Positions 29,583 to 38,257 of a stretch of DNA of 54,114 nt are shown here, piece by piece. The position numbers and the translations under genes are program-made. Source of the DNA: Myxococcales bacterium (GTDB taxonomy: Bacteria > Myxococcota_A > Polyangia > Polyangiales > Polyangiaceae); assembly GCA_012514535.1 (NCBI GenBank), contig JAAZAA010000096.1, forward strand, positions 1 to 54,114, given 5' to 3'. Within the stretch, counting starts at the first letter, position 1. Every line of letters starts with the position of its first letter. Below the pieces are notes generated by a model. That model searched no databases and had not been told where the DNA came from. It worked only from the letters and a program-made list of their open reading frames with translations.

Positions 29583-30443
29583 CTAGGGAGAGGGAGCGCC
29601 GTCGCGCGTGCCCACGGTCCCCGCCTTCTGGCGGGCCGCTTCGAGCTCCTCTCCCGTCAGAGCGGGGCTCTTCGGATCCTCCGCGGGCAGGATCTGGAAG
29701 CCGCCCAGCACCGTGTTCCCGTTCGCGACGCGGTCGTACTCGACGATCAGCCCCGGGTAGTGGTGGCGCTCGACGGTGCCGTTGGCGTCGGGCTGGGGCA
29801 GGACCTCGACGCGATCGGCCGGGCGGAGCTCGGCGACGGCCACGTGCTTGTGGAGCCCCATCACGATCTCTGGAGGGAGCCCGCCGTAATAGCTGCCGAA
29901 GTAGCGGGGTTTGCCGTCGGCGGTCTTGCCCGCGGGACGATCGCGGCGGTGCAACTGGATGTGCGCGACGACGCCGTCCTTCATCGTGAACTCCACCGCT
30001 TGCTTGACGTACACGCACTTCGTCTCCGTGCGCTCGTCGCAGGGGTTCTGCATGTGCCGCTCCACGGTGGCGAAGGTCGCGCCGAAGCGGATGGGGCCGA
30101 TGCCCTGGCCCGGAAGGATCGTCAGGGGGGGGCCGACGGGCAGCGCGTGGCCGAGGGGACCCGAGGGCTCCTGCGACGCGGCGGAGGTCTCCTTGGCCCC
30201 GTTCTCGTTGGCCCTGTTCTCGTTGGATGAACTACTCTTGCCGGACTCGTTTTCGCCGGACGTGGCCCCGCCGCTCGGTCGAGGAGAGGAGCCCTCGCTC
30301 TTGCAAGCGCCGAGCAGCGCGAGCGCCGCGGCGAGTCCGCAGCCAGTGACGACGAGGTGAGCGCGCCTCGAGCGCGGGGTGCGCCGTGAGGCTCCCGACG
30401 GTTCACGAGTGCCCTGCCCGGGGGGCGGCGTGAGGGGGTTCAT
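29583..30443 (-). CDS. Putative lipoprotein of unknown function
   Basis: The 286-residue product starts at ATG 30443 and has an unusually long basic N-region before a hydrophobic stretch and lipobox LLGAC (Cys about residue 47). A Ser/Glu/Asn-rich low-complexity linker of about 50 residues includes SSNENRANENGAKE. The folded domain begins near residue 110 (ILPGQGIGPIRFGATFATVE), has one Cys pair (NPCDERTETKC), and continues with beta-rich segments such as FTMKDGVVAHIQLHR and YPGLIVEYDRVANG. The 'GIGPIRFG.T...VE' opening is seen in several uncharacterised exported bacterial proteins. A start at 30467 is also possible; neither has a strong ribosome site. It is divergent from the ArsA-like gene. 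Confidence 0.65.
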   Translation of the reverse strand: MNPLTPPPGQGTREPSGASRRTPRSRRAHLVVTGCGLAAALALLGACKSEGSSPRPSGGATSGENESGKSSSSNENRANENGAKETSAASQEPSGPLGHALPVGPPLTILPGQGIGPIRFGATFATVERHMQNPCDERTETKCVYVKQAVEFTMKDGVVAHIQLHRRDRPAGKTADGKPRYFGSYYGGLPPEIVMGLHKHVAVAELRPADRVEVLPQPDANGTVERHHYPGLIVEYDRVANGNTVLGGFQILPAEDPKSPALTGEELEAARQKAGTVGTRDGAPSP

Positions 30444-30453
30444 GGGGGCTTTG

Positions 30454-30497
30454 TTGCAGGAGAACATGCAATACTCAACGCGTGTCCGCATGCGGAC
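30454..30497. promoter_or_regulatory. Two inverted repeats in the divergent lipoprotein/ArsA promoter region
   Basis: In only 81 bases between two divergent starts lie TTGCA-(8)-TGCAA (30454-30471) and the perfect 14-bp palindrome GTCCGCATGCGGAC (30484-30497). Both have the shape of dimeric regulator sites, and the second could control both genes. The regulator is not known. Confidence 0.45.
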
Positions 30498-30524
30498 GTT
30501 CTCACTGACCCCGATGAGGGAGCT

Positions 30525-31457
30525 TTGCTCGAAAATCAGCGCTTCATCTTCGTGACGGGCAAAGGCGGCGTCGGCAAGACGACCGTGAGCGCCGCCCTGG
30601 GGGCCCACCTGGCGGCCGCGGGGCGACGCACCCTCGTCGTCGTCCCGACGGGCACCGAGAAGGCAGCCCGCCTGCTCGGGGTGCCCGCCATCGGGAACAC
30701 CCCCGTCGAGGTGCGCCCGAACCTGTACGCCGTGCACATCGATCCCGAGGACGCCATGCGCGAGTACGGGCTCATGGTCCTGAAGAGCCGGCTCCTCTAC
30801 GACACGCTGTTCGACAACCGCTACGTCCGAGGGTTTTTCCGGGGCGTTCCGGGGCTCCGGGAGTGGGCCCTGCTGGGGAAGGCCTGGTTCCTCAGCGGCG
30901 GCGCTTCGGGGGAGCAGCAGCGGAGCGGCAAGGAGGGGTCGGAGAGCTCCTTCGACGTGGTCGTGCTCGACGCCCCGGCGACGGGTCACGGCATGGAGGT
31001 GCTCCGGGTGCCGCGGGTCATCATGGACGTGGCCCCCGGGGGGCGGCTCCGGGCCGACGCCGAGGCGGCCTGGGCGACCCTCACGGATCCCGCCCAGTCG
31101 GCCATGGTGCTGGTCAGCCTGGCGGAGGAGCTCCCCGTGACGGAGACCCTGGAGCTCGCCCACACCCTGGCGGACGAGATGGGGCTCCCGATCGGGGCCC
31201 TCGTGCTGAACATGTTGAAATCGCCCCTCTTCTCGCCGACCGAGCGAGCCACCCTCCTCGACGCGCCGGTGCCGACCTTCCCGGAGGGGGCGGAGGTCGC
31301 CCTGTATTACGCGGTGCGGCGGGCCTCGAGCGAGACCGTGCAGGAGGAAAGCGCCAATCGTCTCGAGGAGTTACGGCTCCCGACGGTGCGGCTGCCGCTC
31401 CTCCCCGAGGAGCCCTCCGGCTTTTCGGACGTCGAGGGACTAGCCGGCCACTTTTGA
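30525..31457 (+). CDS. ArsA/Get3-family ATPase (single-domain, orphan)
   Basis: P-loop ATPase of the SIMIBI class. The 310-residue protein begins with the deviant Walker A FVTGKGGVGKTTVSAALGAH (residues about 9-28). It then has VVLDAPATGHGMEVLRVPR, matching the switch-II/A-loop region of ArsA (D-A-P-T-G-H), and VLVSLAEELPVTETLELA. One P-loop is present, so it is a half-size ArsA or Get3-like protein that would work as a dimer; the CxxC of eukaryotic Get3 is not seen. No arsenite pump or resistance genes adjoin it, so arsenic export is not supported. Starts at TTG with gaggg close upstream. Role unknown; chaperoning membrane or tail-anchored proteins is a family-based guess. Confidence 0.82.
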   Translation: MLENQRFIFVTGKGGVGKTTVSAALGAHLAAAGRRTLVVVPTGTEKAARLLGVPAIGNTPVEVRPNLYAVHIDPEDAMREYGLMVLKSRLLYDTLFDNRYVRGFFRGVPGLREWALLGKAWFLSGGASGEQQRSGKEGSESSFDVVVLDAPATGHGMEVLRVPRVIMDVAPGGRLRADAEAAWATLTDPAQSAMVLVSLAEELPVTETLELAHTLADEMGLPIGALVLNMLKSPLFSPTERATLLDAPVPTFPEGAEVALYYAVRRASSETVQEESANRLEELRLPTVRLPLLPEEPSGFSDVEGLAGHF

Positions 31458-31506
31458 GCGTTAAGGGAGGCCGAGCGCTGCGCCCGGCGCTATGGTGGGC
31501 CCGTCC

Positions 31507-33579
31507 ATGGCAGATGCCGCACTCGAACCAGGTCGAATCCTGGCCGGCAAGTACCGGCTGGGCGAACGCTTGGGCGAAGGTGGCATGGGGGCCGTCTATC
31601 GGGCCGAGCACCTGGTGCTCCAGGCCCCCGTCGCCATCAAGGTGATCGAGCGCGAGGTGGCCGACGAGGGCACGAGGGCCCGCTTCATGCGGGAGGCCCA
31701 GGCCGCCGCGGCCCTGCGCAGCCCCCACGTGGTGCAGATCCTCGACTACGGCACCGAGGGGGATGTCCCCTTCATGGTGATGGAGCTGCTCGAGGGGGAG
31801 ACCCTGGCGCAGCGGATCAAGAGGAAGAAGCGCCTCAGCGCCCAGGAGACCACCTGGATCCTCACCCACGTGAGCCGCGCCGTCGCCAAGGCGCACGAGC
31901 TCGGGATCGTCCACCGGGATCTGAAGCCCGACAACGTGTTCCTCGTCCAGAACGAAGAGGACGAGATCGCGAAGGTGCTCGATTTCGGCGTCGCCAAGAT
32001 CGAGGCGACGAGCCTCTCCGGCGATAGCCACACCCGCACGGGTTCGCTGCTGGGGACGCCCTATTACATGAGCCCGGAGCAGGCTCAGGGCAACAAGACG
32101 GTCGACCATCGCTCGGATCTCTGGGCGCTCGGCGTCATCACCTTCGAGTGCTTGACGGGGAAGCGACCGTTCACGAGCGAGGGGCTCGGCGATCTGGTGC
32201 TGCAGATCTGCATCCGCGATCTGCCCGTCCCGAGCGACCTGGCTCCCGTCCCCATCGGCTTCGACGCCTGGTTCGCCAAGGCGGTGCAGCGGGAGCCCGA
32301 CGAGCGGTTCCAGTCCGCCAAGGAGCTCGCCGACGCGCTCCGGGAGGCGCTGGGTGGCAAGGACTCCCCCTCCGTCCCGGACATCCTCGTCACGTCGGCC
32401 CCCGACGCCACGCCGTTGCCGCTCCCTGGGGAGCGCCCCGACACGGAGGATGCCCGCCCGACGGCCCTCGAAGGGGCTGCCGCGGGACCCGTGGACGCGG
32501 CAGCAGCGACCGTGGCCGAGGAGATCGCACCCTTCTCCGCGGCCACCCTGGCCCGGAGCCGGGCGAGCTACGACGGGCGCGGGACGGACGACGCGCTCCC
32601 CTCGGGGGAAGGGGGACAGCCCCCCCTGAGCGTGTCCCTGCACGGGGCCGTGTCGGCGCCGCCGGCGCGCGTGGCGGAGGGGGCGGCTCCCCCCCGTCGT
32701 TCCAACGCGGGCCTGTTCCTCGCCGTCGGATCGGGGGCGCTCGCCGTGGGTGTGCTCACGGCGGTGCTCGCCCTCGGGGATCGGCCGGGGTTTCGGGTCG
32801 GGGACATCGAGGGGCCGAGCCCGGCGAGCACGCCGCGGAGCGCCAGCGCTCGCCCCGCGGACACGGCAACCAAGAGCGGGACCACGGATCGCCAGCCCGC
32901 GCAGCCGCGCGCCCAGCAGTCCAAGGCGAGCTCCGGTGCGGCGGACGAGGAGCCCTCCGGGACCACCCGCGTGATCGATGGCCGCTCCATCCTGGAGCCC
33001 ACCCCTGCGGATGCGGAGGCAGACACGGATCCCCTCGCCGCGACTCCCGAGGCGCCGCCGGAGACCGGCGGCACCGAGGACGGCTCCGGTGACGCGCCCG
33101 GGGAGGACAAGAACGCGGGCAAGACGGAAGGTAAGGCCTCCGCCGCGGGAGACAAACCGCCCTCCACCGGCGAGGACAAGTCCACCGCGCCGAAGACGCC
33201 CGGAGGCAAGGCCGAGTCCAGCACTCCAGCCAGCGCCACCCCCTCTGGAGCCACGCCCTCGGGAGGCAGCCCCTCGGGAGGCAGCCCCTCAGGAGGAAGG
33301 CAGCCCAGCTCCCAGCCCGGCGCAGGATCCCAGCCCGGCGCCCCGGACCCCAAACCCAGCCCCCCATCCAGCTCACCCCCGTCGCCCTCGCCCGACGGCG
33401 CCTCCCCCACCGAGCCTCCGCCCACCCCCCAGCCCGGCAGCTCCCAGCCCGGTAGCTCCCAGCCCGGCAGCTCCCAGCCCGGTAGCTCCCAACCCAGCGG
33501 TGCAGCCGCGCCCGACAAGGGCTCCCCCACGAGCGGAGACCCCACGAGCGGAGATCCTGCGCTCGGCGAATCTCCCTGA
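31507..33579 (+). CDS. Membrane Ser/Thr protein kinase with Ser/Pro-rich repetitive tail
   Basis: Hanks-type kinase of 690 residues from ATG 31507 (a GTG five codons earlier is also open). Catalytic domain about residues 12-290: GEGGMGAV glycine loop, VAIKVI lysine, HRDLKPDN, DFGVAK, MSPEQ, and the kinase-terminal Arg in DERFQSAKEL. A linker of about 110 residues precedes one membrane helix near 400-424 (LFLAVGSGALAVGVLTAVLAL). The remaining 265 residues are extracytoplasmic, low in complexity, rich in Pro, Ser, Gly, Glu and Lys, with PSGG repeats and four QPGSS repeats encoded by a 15-bp DNA unit at 33430-33489. No ligand-binding domain was recognised there. It lies 49 bp behind the ArsA-like gene and may be co-transcribed. 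Confidence 0.9.
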   Translation: MADAALEPGRILAGKYRLGERLGEGGMGAVYRAEHLVLQAPVAIKVIEREVADEGTRARFMREAQAAAALRSPHVVQILDYGTEGDVPFMVMELLEGETLAQRIKRKKRLSAQETTWILTHVSRAVAKAHELGIVHRDLKPDNVFLVQNEEDEIAKVLDFGVAKIEATSLSGDSHTRTGSLLGTPYYMSPEQAQGNKTVDHRSDLWALGVITFECLTGKRPFTSEGLGDLVLQICIRDLPVPSDLAPVPIGFDAWFAKAVQREPDERFQSAKELADALREALGGKDSPSVPDILVTSAPDATPLPLPGERPDTEDARPTALEGAAAGPVDAAAATVAEEIAPFSAATLARSRASYDGRGTDDALPSGEGGQPPLSVSLHGAVSAPPARVAEGAAPPRRSNAGLFLAVGSGALAVGVLTAVLALGDRPGFRVGDIEGPSPASTPRSASARPADTATKSGTTDRQPAQPRAQQSKASSGAADEEPSGTTRVIDGRSILEPTPADAEADTDPLAATPEAPPETGGTEDGSGDAPGEDKNAGKTEGKASAAGDKPPSTGEDKSTAPKTPGGKAESSTPASATPSGATPSGGSPSGGSPSGGRQPSSQPGAGSQPGAPDPKPSPPSSSPPSPSPDGASPTEPPPTPQPGSSQPGSSQPGSSQPGSSQPSGAAAPDKGSPTSGDPTSGDPALGESP
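33430..33489 (+). repeat. Four 15-bp in-frame repeats in the kinase tail
   Basis: Four copies of cagcccggcagctcc (alternating with cagcccggtagctcc) encode QPGSS repeats. The unit is a multiple of three, so length variation would leave the gene intact. Confidence 0.85.
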
Positions 33580-33645
33580 GCCATCTCCCTGAGCCATCTC
33601 CCTGGCCCAGCGCCGCCCCGGGGAAGCCGCGACGGTCGCCGGGCG

Positions 33646-35241
33646 TCAGCGCACGAGGCCCTGGAAGTCCAGAGGCTCCTCGGCGGGCGTCTCCTCCAGG
33701 TCGATCTGCGCCTTCTGGAGCTTGCCCGACAGATCCACGTTCACCGCCTGCCAGCGGGTGTAGGCGTCGAGGACCCAGATGCCGCTCTCGCGGGTGCCGT
33801 TCCCGCTCCACCCGTTGCCTCCGAAGGGGAGGTGGGCCTCGGCGCCCGTGGTGGAGTTGTTGATGCTCGTCATCCCCGCGCGGATGCGCTCCTTGAAGCG
33901 GAGCATGGCCGCGGCGTCCCGGGTGTAGATGGCGCTCGACAGGCCATAGGGCGTGCCGTTGGCGGCCTCGAGGGCCTGCTCGAAGCCGTCCACCTCGATC
34001 AGGTTCACCGTGGGCCCGAAGCACTCCTCCTGGGCGATGCGCATGTCCATGGTGACCCGATCGAAGATGCGCGGCGTGGCGTAGAGGCCCTTCGCCGCGT
34101 CCCCTCGGAAGTTCTTCGGCTCGTTTCCGGGCGCGATCCGCTGCCCGTCGAGCAGCAGCTCCGCTCCGTCGTCGAGGCCCTCCACGCGCTGGGCGAGCCA
34201 GCGCTCGGCGAAGCGCTGGTTGATGAACGGGCCATAGTCGACGCTCTCGTCGAGGGGATCCCCGATGGTGAGCAGCTGCGCGCGCCGCAGCAGCTGCTCC
34301 CGCACCTGAGGCATCACACGTCGATCCACGATGATGTTGCCGCAGCTCGTGCAGCGCTGCCCGGCGGTGCCGAAGGACGCCCACAGCGCCCCCTCGATGG
34401 CCAGCTCCAGATCCGCGTCCGCGAGGATGACGAGGGGGTTCTTTCCGCCGAGCTCGAGGGACGGCACCTGCAGGTTGCGCCCGCACACCTCGCCGATGCG
34501 CCTCCCCACGGCCGTCGACCCCGTGAAGGAGATTTTGTCGATGGTCCCGGCGTCCACCTCCGCCACCAAGGCCTCCCCCGCGCCGCCCGCGCCGCCCCCA
34601 TGGACGACGCTGAGCACGCCCGGAGGGAGCCCCGCCCGCTGCCAGAGATCCGCGAACAGCGCGGCGATGCCCGGGGCGTCGTCCGAGGGCTTCCAGACGA
34701 CGGCGTTCCCGCACAGGAGCGCGGGGATGAGCTTCCAGCTCGGCACCGCGATGGGGAAGTTCCCCGCCGTGATCACGCCCACCACGCCGATGGGGCGCCG
34801 GTAGGTGAAGAGCTCCTTGTCCGGGAGCTCGCTGGGCACGGTCTGCCCATAGAGGCGCCGCCCCTCGCTCAGGAAGAACTCCGCCGTGTCGATGGCCTCC
34901 TGCACGCTGCCGCGCGCCTCCCGGAGCGGTTTGCCCACCTCTCGGGCCACGAAGCGTGATAAAATTTCCTTTTGTGCCACGAGCAGCTCGCGGAGCTTCG
35001 CGATGACCTGGGCGCGGGCGGGCGCGGGCACACGGCTCCACCCCTGCTGGGCCTCGCGGGCGGCGACGCAGGCCTCGTGCACCTCCTCGGGGGTCGTCAG
35101 GGGGGCCACGGTCACGAGGTCGTCCCGCTGGGCGGGGTTGCGGCGCTCGTAGTGCTCCGCTCCCGGGCGCGCGCGCCCGGCGATCCAGTTGTCCACGACC
35201 AACGTCTTCGGGCGTCCGTCACCCTGCTCCCTGAGCTCCAT
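33646..35241 (-). CDS. Aldehyde dehydrogenase family protein
   Basis: NAD(P)-dependent oxidation of an aldehyde to the acid. The 531-residue protein carries the family motifs in order: VITAGNFPIAVPSWKLIPAL and WKPSDDAP (cofactor site), FTGSTAVGRRI (glycine motif), the general base Glu in LELGGKNP, the catalytic Cys in GTAGQRCTSCG, QEECFGP and PFGGNGWSGNGTRESG. The GTAGQRCT form resembles the ALDH7 (semialdehyde/piperideine-6-carboxylate) branch, but the substrate cannot be fixed from sequence. I use ATG 35241 because TTGAGGG lies just upstream; an ATG at 35262 would add seven residues without a ribosome site. Convergent with the second kinase. Confidence 0.9.
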   Translation of the reverse strand: MELREQGDGRPKTLVVDNWIAGRARPGAEHYERRNPAQRDDLVTVAPLTTPEEVHEACVAAREAQQGWSRVPAPARAQVIAKLRELLVAQKEILSRFVAREVGKPLREARGSVQEAIDTAEFFLSEGRRLYGQTVPSELPDKELFTYRRPIGVVGVITAGNFPIAVPSWKLIPALLCGNAVVWKPSDDAPGIAALFADLWQRAGLPPGVLSVVHGGGAGGAGEALVAEVDAGTIDKISFTGSTAVGRRIGEVCGRNLQVPSLELGGKNPLVILADADLELAIEGALWASFGTAGQRCTSCGNIIVDRRVMPQVREQLLRRAQLLTIGDPLDESVDYGPFINQRFAERWLAQRVEGLDDGAELLLDGQRIAPGNEPKNFRGDAAKGLYATPRIFDRVTMDMRIAQEECFGPTVNLIEVDGFEQALEAANGTPYGLSSAIYTRDAAAMLRFKERIRAGMTSINNSTTGAEAHLPFGGNGWSGNGTRESGIWVLDAYTRWQAVNVDLSGKLQKAQIDLEETPAEEPLDFQGLVR

Positions 35242-35344
35242 GACCCTCAAGCCTGGGCGCATCGAGGGGCCGCGGCAAGCGCGCGGCCTCCGGGGGCGCC
35301 GCGCGGCCTCCGGGGGCGGGGCCGCTCGCTCAGGGGACCGCGGC

Positions 35345-36975
35345 TCAGTGATACACCAGCCCGAGGGAGAACGAGGGCAGGACGCCCGCGCCAGCGTCCT
35401 GTTCATCGAATCCATACAGATACGACACTGATACGGCCATCCCGAGCGCCCAAGGGCCGCCGAGCGGGAGATCGTAGCCACCGGCGAGAGCGGTCGAGAA
35501 CCCGGAGGAGCTGTAGGTGTCCGTTTCGTACCAGCCGTCCTCCGAGGGATACCGAAGCGGTCTCCCCAGATCCGCGGTGAGGCCGAAGATCCCCAACCGC
35601 GCGCCGACATGGAAGCCGAGCTCGCGCGCCGGGTACCAGCGCACGAACCCCTCGACGCGAGTCACCACGGCCCACCCCGAGCCTTCGGCGGAGTCGAACC
35701 GATAGCTCGTCGAGGAGTCGCGCGCGTAGCTGAGCTGCCCTCCGAAGACCCACCCCTCAGGTCCCCCGCCGATCATGGCCTCGAGCGGAATGAAGGAGCT
35801 GTTGAGCCTGACGCCGTCGACGGACTTCGATTTCCACTCGAAGGAACCAAATCCTCCCCCCAGGTGCAGGAAGAACTTGCCCCGGGGTGAGGACGATTCT
35901 GGAATCTCGTTCGCCGACGCCGCAGGTTTTTCTTCGGCGTTCTCGAGGACGTGTTTGAGGAAGGGAGAGTCCTCGACCAAGGATGGATCGAGCTCGGCGG
36001 CGCGCTTTGCGTGGCGCTCCGCTTGCGCAAGGAGCTCCTGGCCGTCCTCCTTTTTGGCCCGACGAATCATGTGGCGGTTCCAGAAGTAAGAGGCAGCGAT
36101 GAGCTGGGCGTCCGCGGAGTCGGGCATCTCCTTGGCGAACCGACGCACCCGCTGGTTCATTTGGGTTTGTTCGGTGCTGATCTCCAGCGATCCGCGGAAC
36201 ACCCCGACGCCCTCGCTGGCGAGCAGCGACACCATGCTGGCCAGCTTTTCGGCGGATTCACGCTGGAGCTCCGCGACGTCGGGAGTCTCCACGGCGGCGA
36301 GCTCTTCGAGCTTCGCCCGGAAGATCGAGCTCGGCACGGCGCCGGCCAGCCCCATCGCGCCGGCCTTCACGTCCGAGCGCGTGACGATGATTCCATGCAG
36401 CAGTTCGTCCTCGTCGATCACCGGACCACCGGAGTTGCCCGGGTTCACGGTCATGTCTAGCTGCAAACGACCGTCCCGGCGCTTGCCGGAGACGACGCCT
36501 CGGCTCGATTGCGGGTCCATGCGCTTGACGTCCAGGGGATAACCAATTGCGAAGACGGGGGTCCGCACTCGCAGGATGGCGTCGGGCGGGGGCAGGGCCG
36601 CCACGTTGGTGAAGTGCCCCGCTACGCGGAGGAAGGCGTAGTCTTCGTCGTCGTTCACGTACTCGACCTTGGCGGGGAGCGGGGCTCTCATGCCCGGGAC
36701 GTGGACACCGACCGCTCGTGCACCCTCGATGACGTGGGCGGCCGTAAGATGAGCCCATTGTCCGTCACCAGGACGCCGCTGCCGTGGCCCGCCACCGGCA
36801 CGGCGATGTGATAGTCCGTCCCGTCCTCTTCGATCGTCACGAGCTCAGGTGCCCCCATCGCCAGCACCCGGACCGTCGCCTGGTCCACTGCCGCATAGCC
36901 CAGCTCCTGGGCGTGGGCCGTAGGGCACAGCACCAGGATCAAGACGCTCAGAGACCAGTATAATCCACGTTTCAC
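35345..36975 (-). pseudogene. Frameshifted trypsin-like protease joined to helical region and outer-membrane beta-barrel
   Basis: Two open frames form one gene interrupted by a one-base shift near 36745. The first (from GTG 36975, GAGGG about seven bases upstream) encodes a signal peptide (VLILVLCPTAHA) and the protease start, up to GSGVLVTDNGLIL. The next expected residues, (T)AAHVIEGA with the catalytic His, are in another frame that runs to 35345. That frame has the Asp (NDDEDYAFLRV) and the nucleophile Ser in NPGNSGGPV. Beyond the protease (about 250 residues) come about 120 helical residues (QAERHAKRAAELDPSL). About 190 beta-strand-rich residues follow (FFLHLGGGFGSFEW, GFVRWYPARELGFHVGARLG, ALGMAVSVSYLYG, SFSLGLVYH), resembling a small outer-membrane barrel. 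Repaired length is about 543 residues. It is either a pseudogene or a base-call error. Confidence 0.72.
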
Positions 36976-37082
36976 GGTGGCCCTCGATACCCGGCATCGA
37001 CGCGTCACACAACCGCGGCGGCTCGTCGAAGCAAGTCGTCTGTCTTGCTATTTCTGCACGCCACTCGTGCGCGCTCTGCGCC

Positions 37083-37129
37083 GGGTCATCCCTGCGCGGG
37101 GTCATCCCTGCGCCGGGTCATCCCTGCGC
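37083..37129. repeat. Three 16-bp tandem repeats
   Basis: gggtcatccctgcgc occurs exactly at 37083-37097, 37099-37113 and 37115-37129, each separated by one base. It lies in the 142-bp gap between the protease gene and the end of pgsW. No function evident. Confidence 0.85.
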
Positions 37130-38257
37130 ACCGGAGGGGACGGCGTCGTCGTTCATGGTGCGGGCTCGTTGGCGCGCGCGGTGCCCCACGAGCACGATCG
37201 TCCCGCACAACACGACGAGGAGACACGCGACGACGACGCGGCTCGGCTTGCCGCGCTGGAAGACGGCGCCCTCCCCCGGCCGGGGCGGTGTGGCGGGAGC
37301 GATGGGCAGCCCGTGCTCCTCGGCGATGGATTCGATCTGCGTGAGGTGCACGACGGGGACGCCCCGGTCCAAAAAGCGCCCGATCACCGAGTCGACCGTG
37401 GCCTTGCTCGCGGGCCAGTTCAGCCCGGGGCCGTAGACGCCCTTGCCCCGCTTGCCACCCATGGACACGGCTCCGCCGCCCACGTTGATGTACGCCACGA
37501 TCGGGCGCCCGGCGGCGGCTTCCTCGTACAGGGCCATGCGCCGGTCCACCGCCTCCTCGAGGGTTCCCTCGGGCAAGCGCAGCAGCTCGTTGCGCTCCGC
37601 CGCCTCCTCGAGCAAGCGCCGCCCAGCATCGGAGAGCCCGACGGCGCTGTCGTCCACACCGCCCAGGCTCGCCGCCACCGACACGGTGTTGAAGAGCCCC
37701 TCGTGGGCGAGGAGCCGCTCCATGTCGGGCCAGAGAAAGCCCGGGATGTTGGCGCCCCAGTTGCTCGCGCCGGTGCTGGTGATGGCGATGCCGTTCAAAT
37801 GGAGGGCGTGCAGCGCGCTCAGCACGGCGATGTTGAGGGCCGGGAAGGAGCCGGAGAAGCCGACGGCCACCGTGTCGTCCTCGCGGACGCCGATGCGCTG
37901 CAAGTACTCGACGAGCACCGCCGCGAAGTTCGGGTTCGCGCTGGTGCGCTTCGCCGAGAGGGAGCCGGCGGAGGTGGTCACGGGGCTGCCCTGCAGTCCG
38001 ATGAGGCCGCTCTCGGTGGGGTCGCTGACGGGATCGATGGGAGGGCCGCGCCGCAGCCGCGCGCGACGGATCACCTCGAAGGCCTCCTGGGCGCGCTGGG
38101 CGGCCTCGAATTTGGCGTCGTAGTCCGCCTGGGGGACGCTCCAGCGGGTGGTCTCGCCGACGAAGAGCGCCACCACCGAGAGCAGGGCGATGCCGACGAG
38201 AGCTCGCCGAGAAGCGCCCGCGGGGCGCCAGTACACCCGCCCGGTCCTCAGGGCCAC
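37118..38257 (-). CDS. pgsW: Poly-gamma-glutamate system protein PgsW
   Basis: The 379-residue protein resembles the 'poly-gamma-glutamate system protein' family that accompanies PgsB and PgsC in several Gram-negative lineages; its biochemical role is not established. Visible: an N-terminal membrane helix (LVGIALLSVVALFVG), a conserved middle with VGFSGSFPALNIAVLSALHA and STGASNWGANIPGFLWPDME, then YINVGGGAVSMG and LNWPASKATVDS, and a C-terminal membrane helix (VVVACLLVVLCGTIVLVG). I choose GTG 38257, which has GGAGG five bases upstream; an earlier GTG at 38332 would add 25 Arg-rich residues. It overlaps, in another frame, the end of a 30-residue open frame that itself overlaps the pgsC stop. 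Confidence 0.82.
   Translation of the reverse strand: MALRTGRVYWRPAGASRRALVGIALLSVVALFVGETTRWSVPQADYDAKFEAAQRAQEAFEVIRRARLRRGPPIDPVSDPTESGLIGLQGSPVTTSAGSLSAKRTSANPNFAAVLVEYLQRIGVREDDTVAVGFSGSFPALNIAVLSALHALHLNGIAITSTGASNWGANIPGFLWPDMERLLAHEGLFNTVSVAASLGGVDDSAVGLSDAGRRLLEEAAERNELLRLPEGTLEEAVDRRMALYEEAAAGRPIVAYINVGGGAVSMGGKRGKGVYGPGLNWPASKATVDSVIGRFLDRGVPVVHLTQIESIAEEHGLPIAPATPPRPGEGAVFQRGKPSRVVVACLLVVLCGTIVLVGHRARQRARTMNDDAVPSGAQG

Noticed and set aside
28066-30018. Extended 650-codon version of the coiled-coil gene
   Set aside because: The first 178 codons overlap the lipoprotein gene in another frame and are Arg/Pro-rich; the ATG at 29484 gives a normal protein.
30525-31457. Arsenic resistance operon
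   Set aside because: Only a single ArsA-like half is present; no arsB, arsC, arsR or metallochaperone gene lies nearby.
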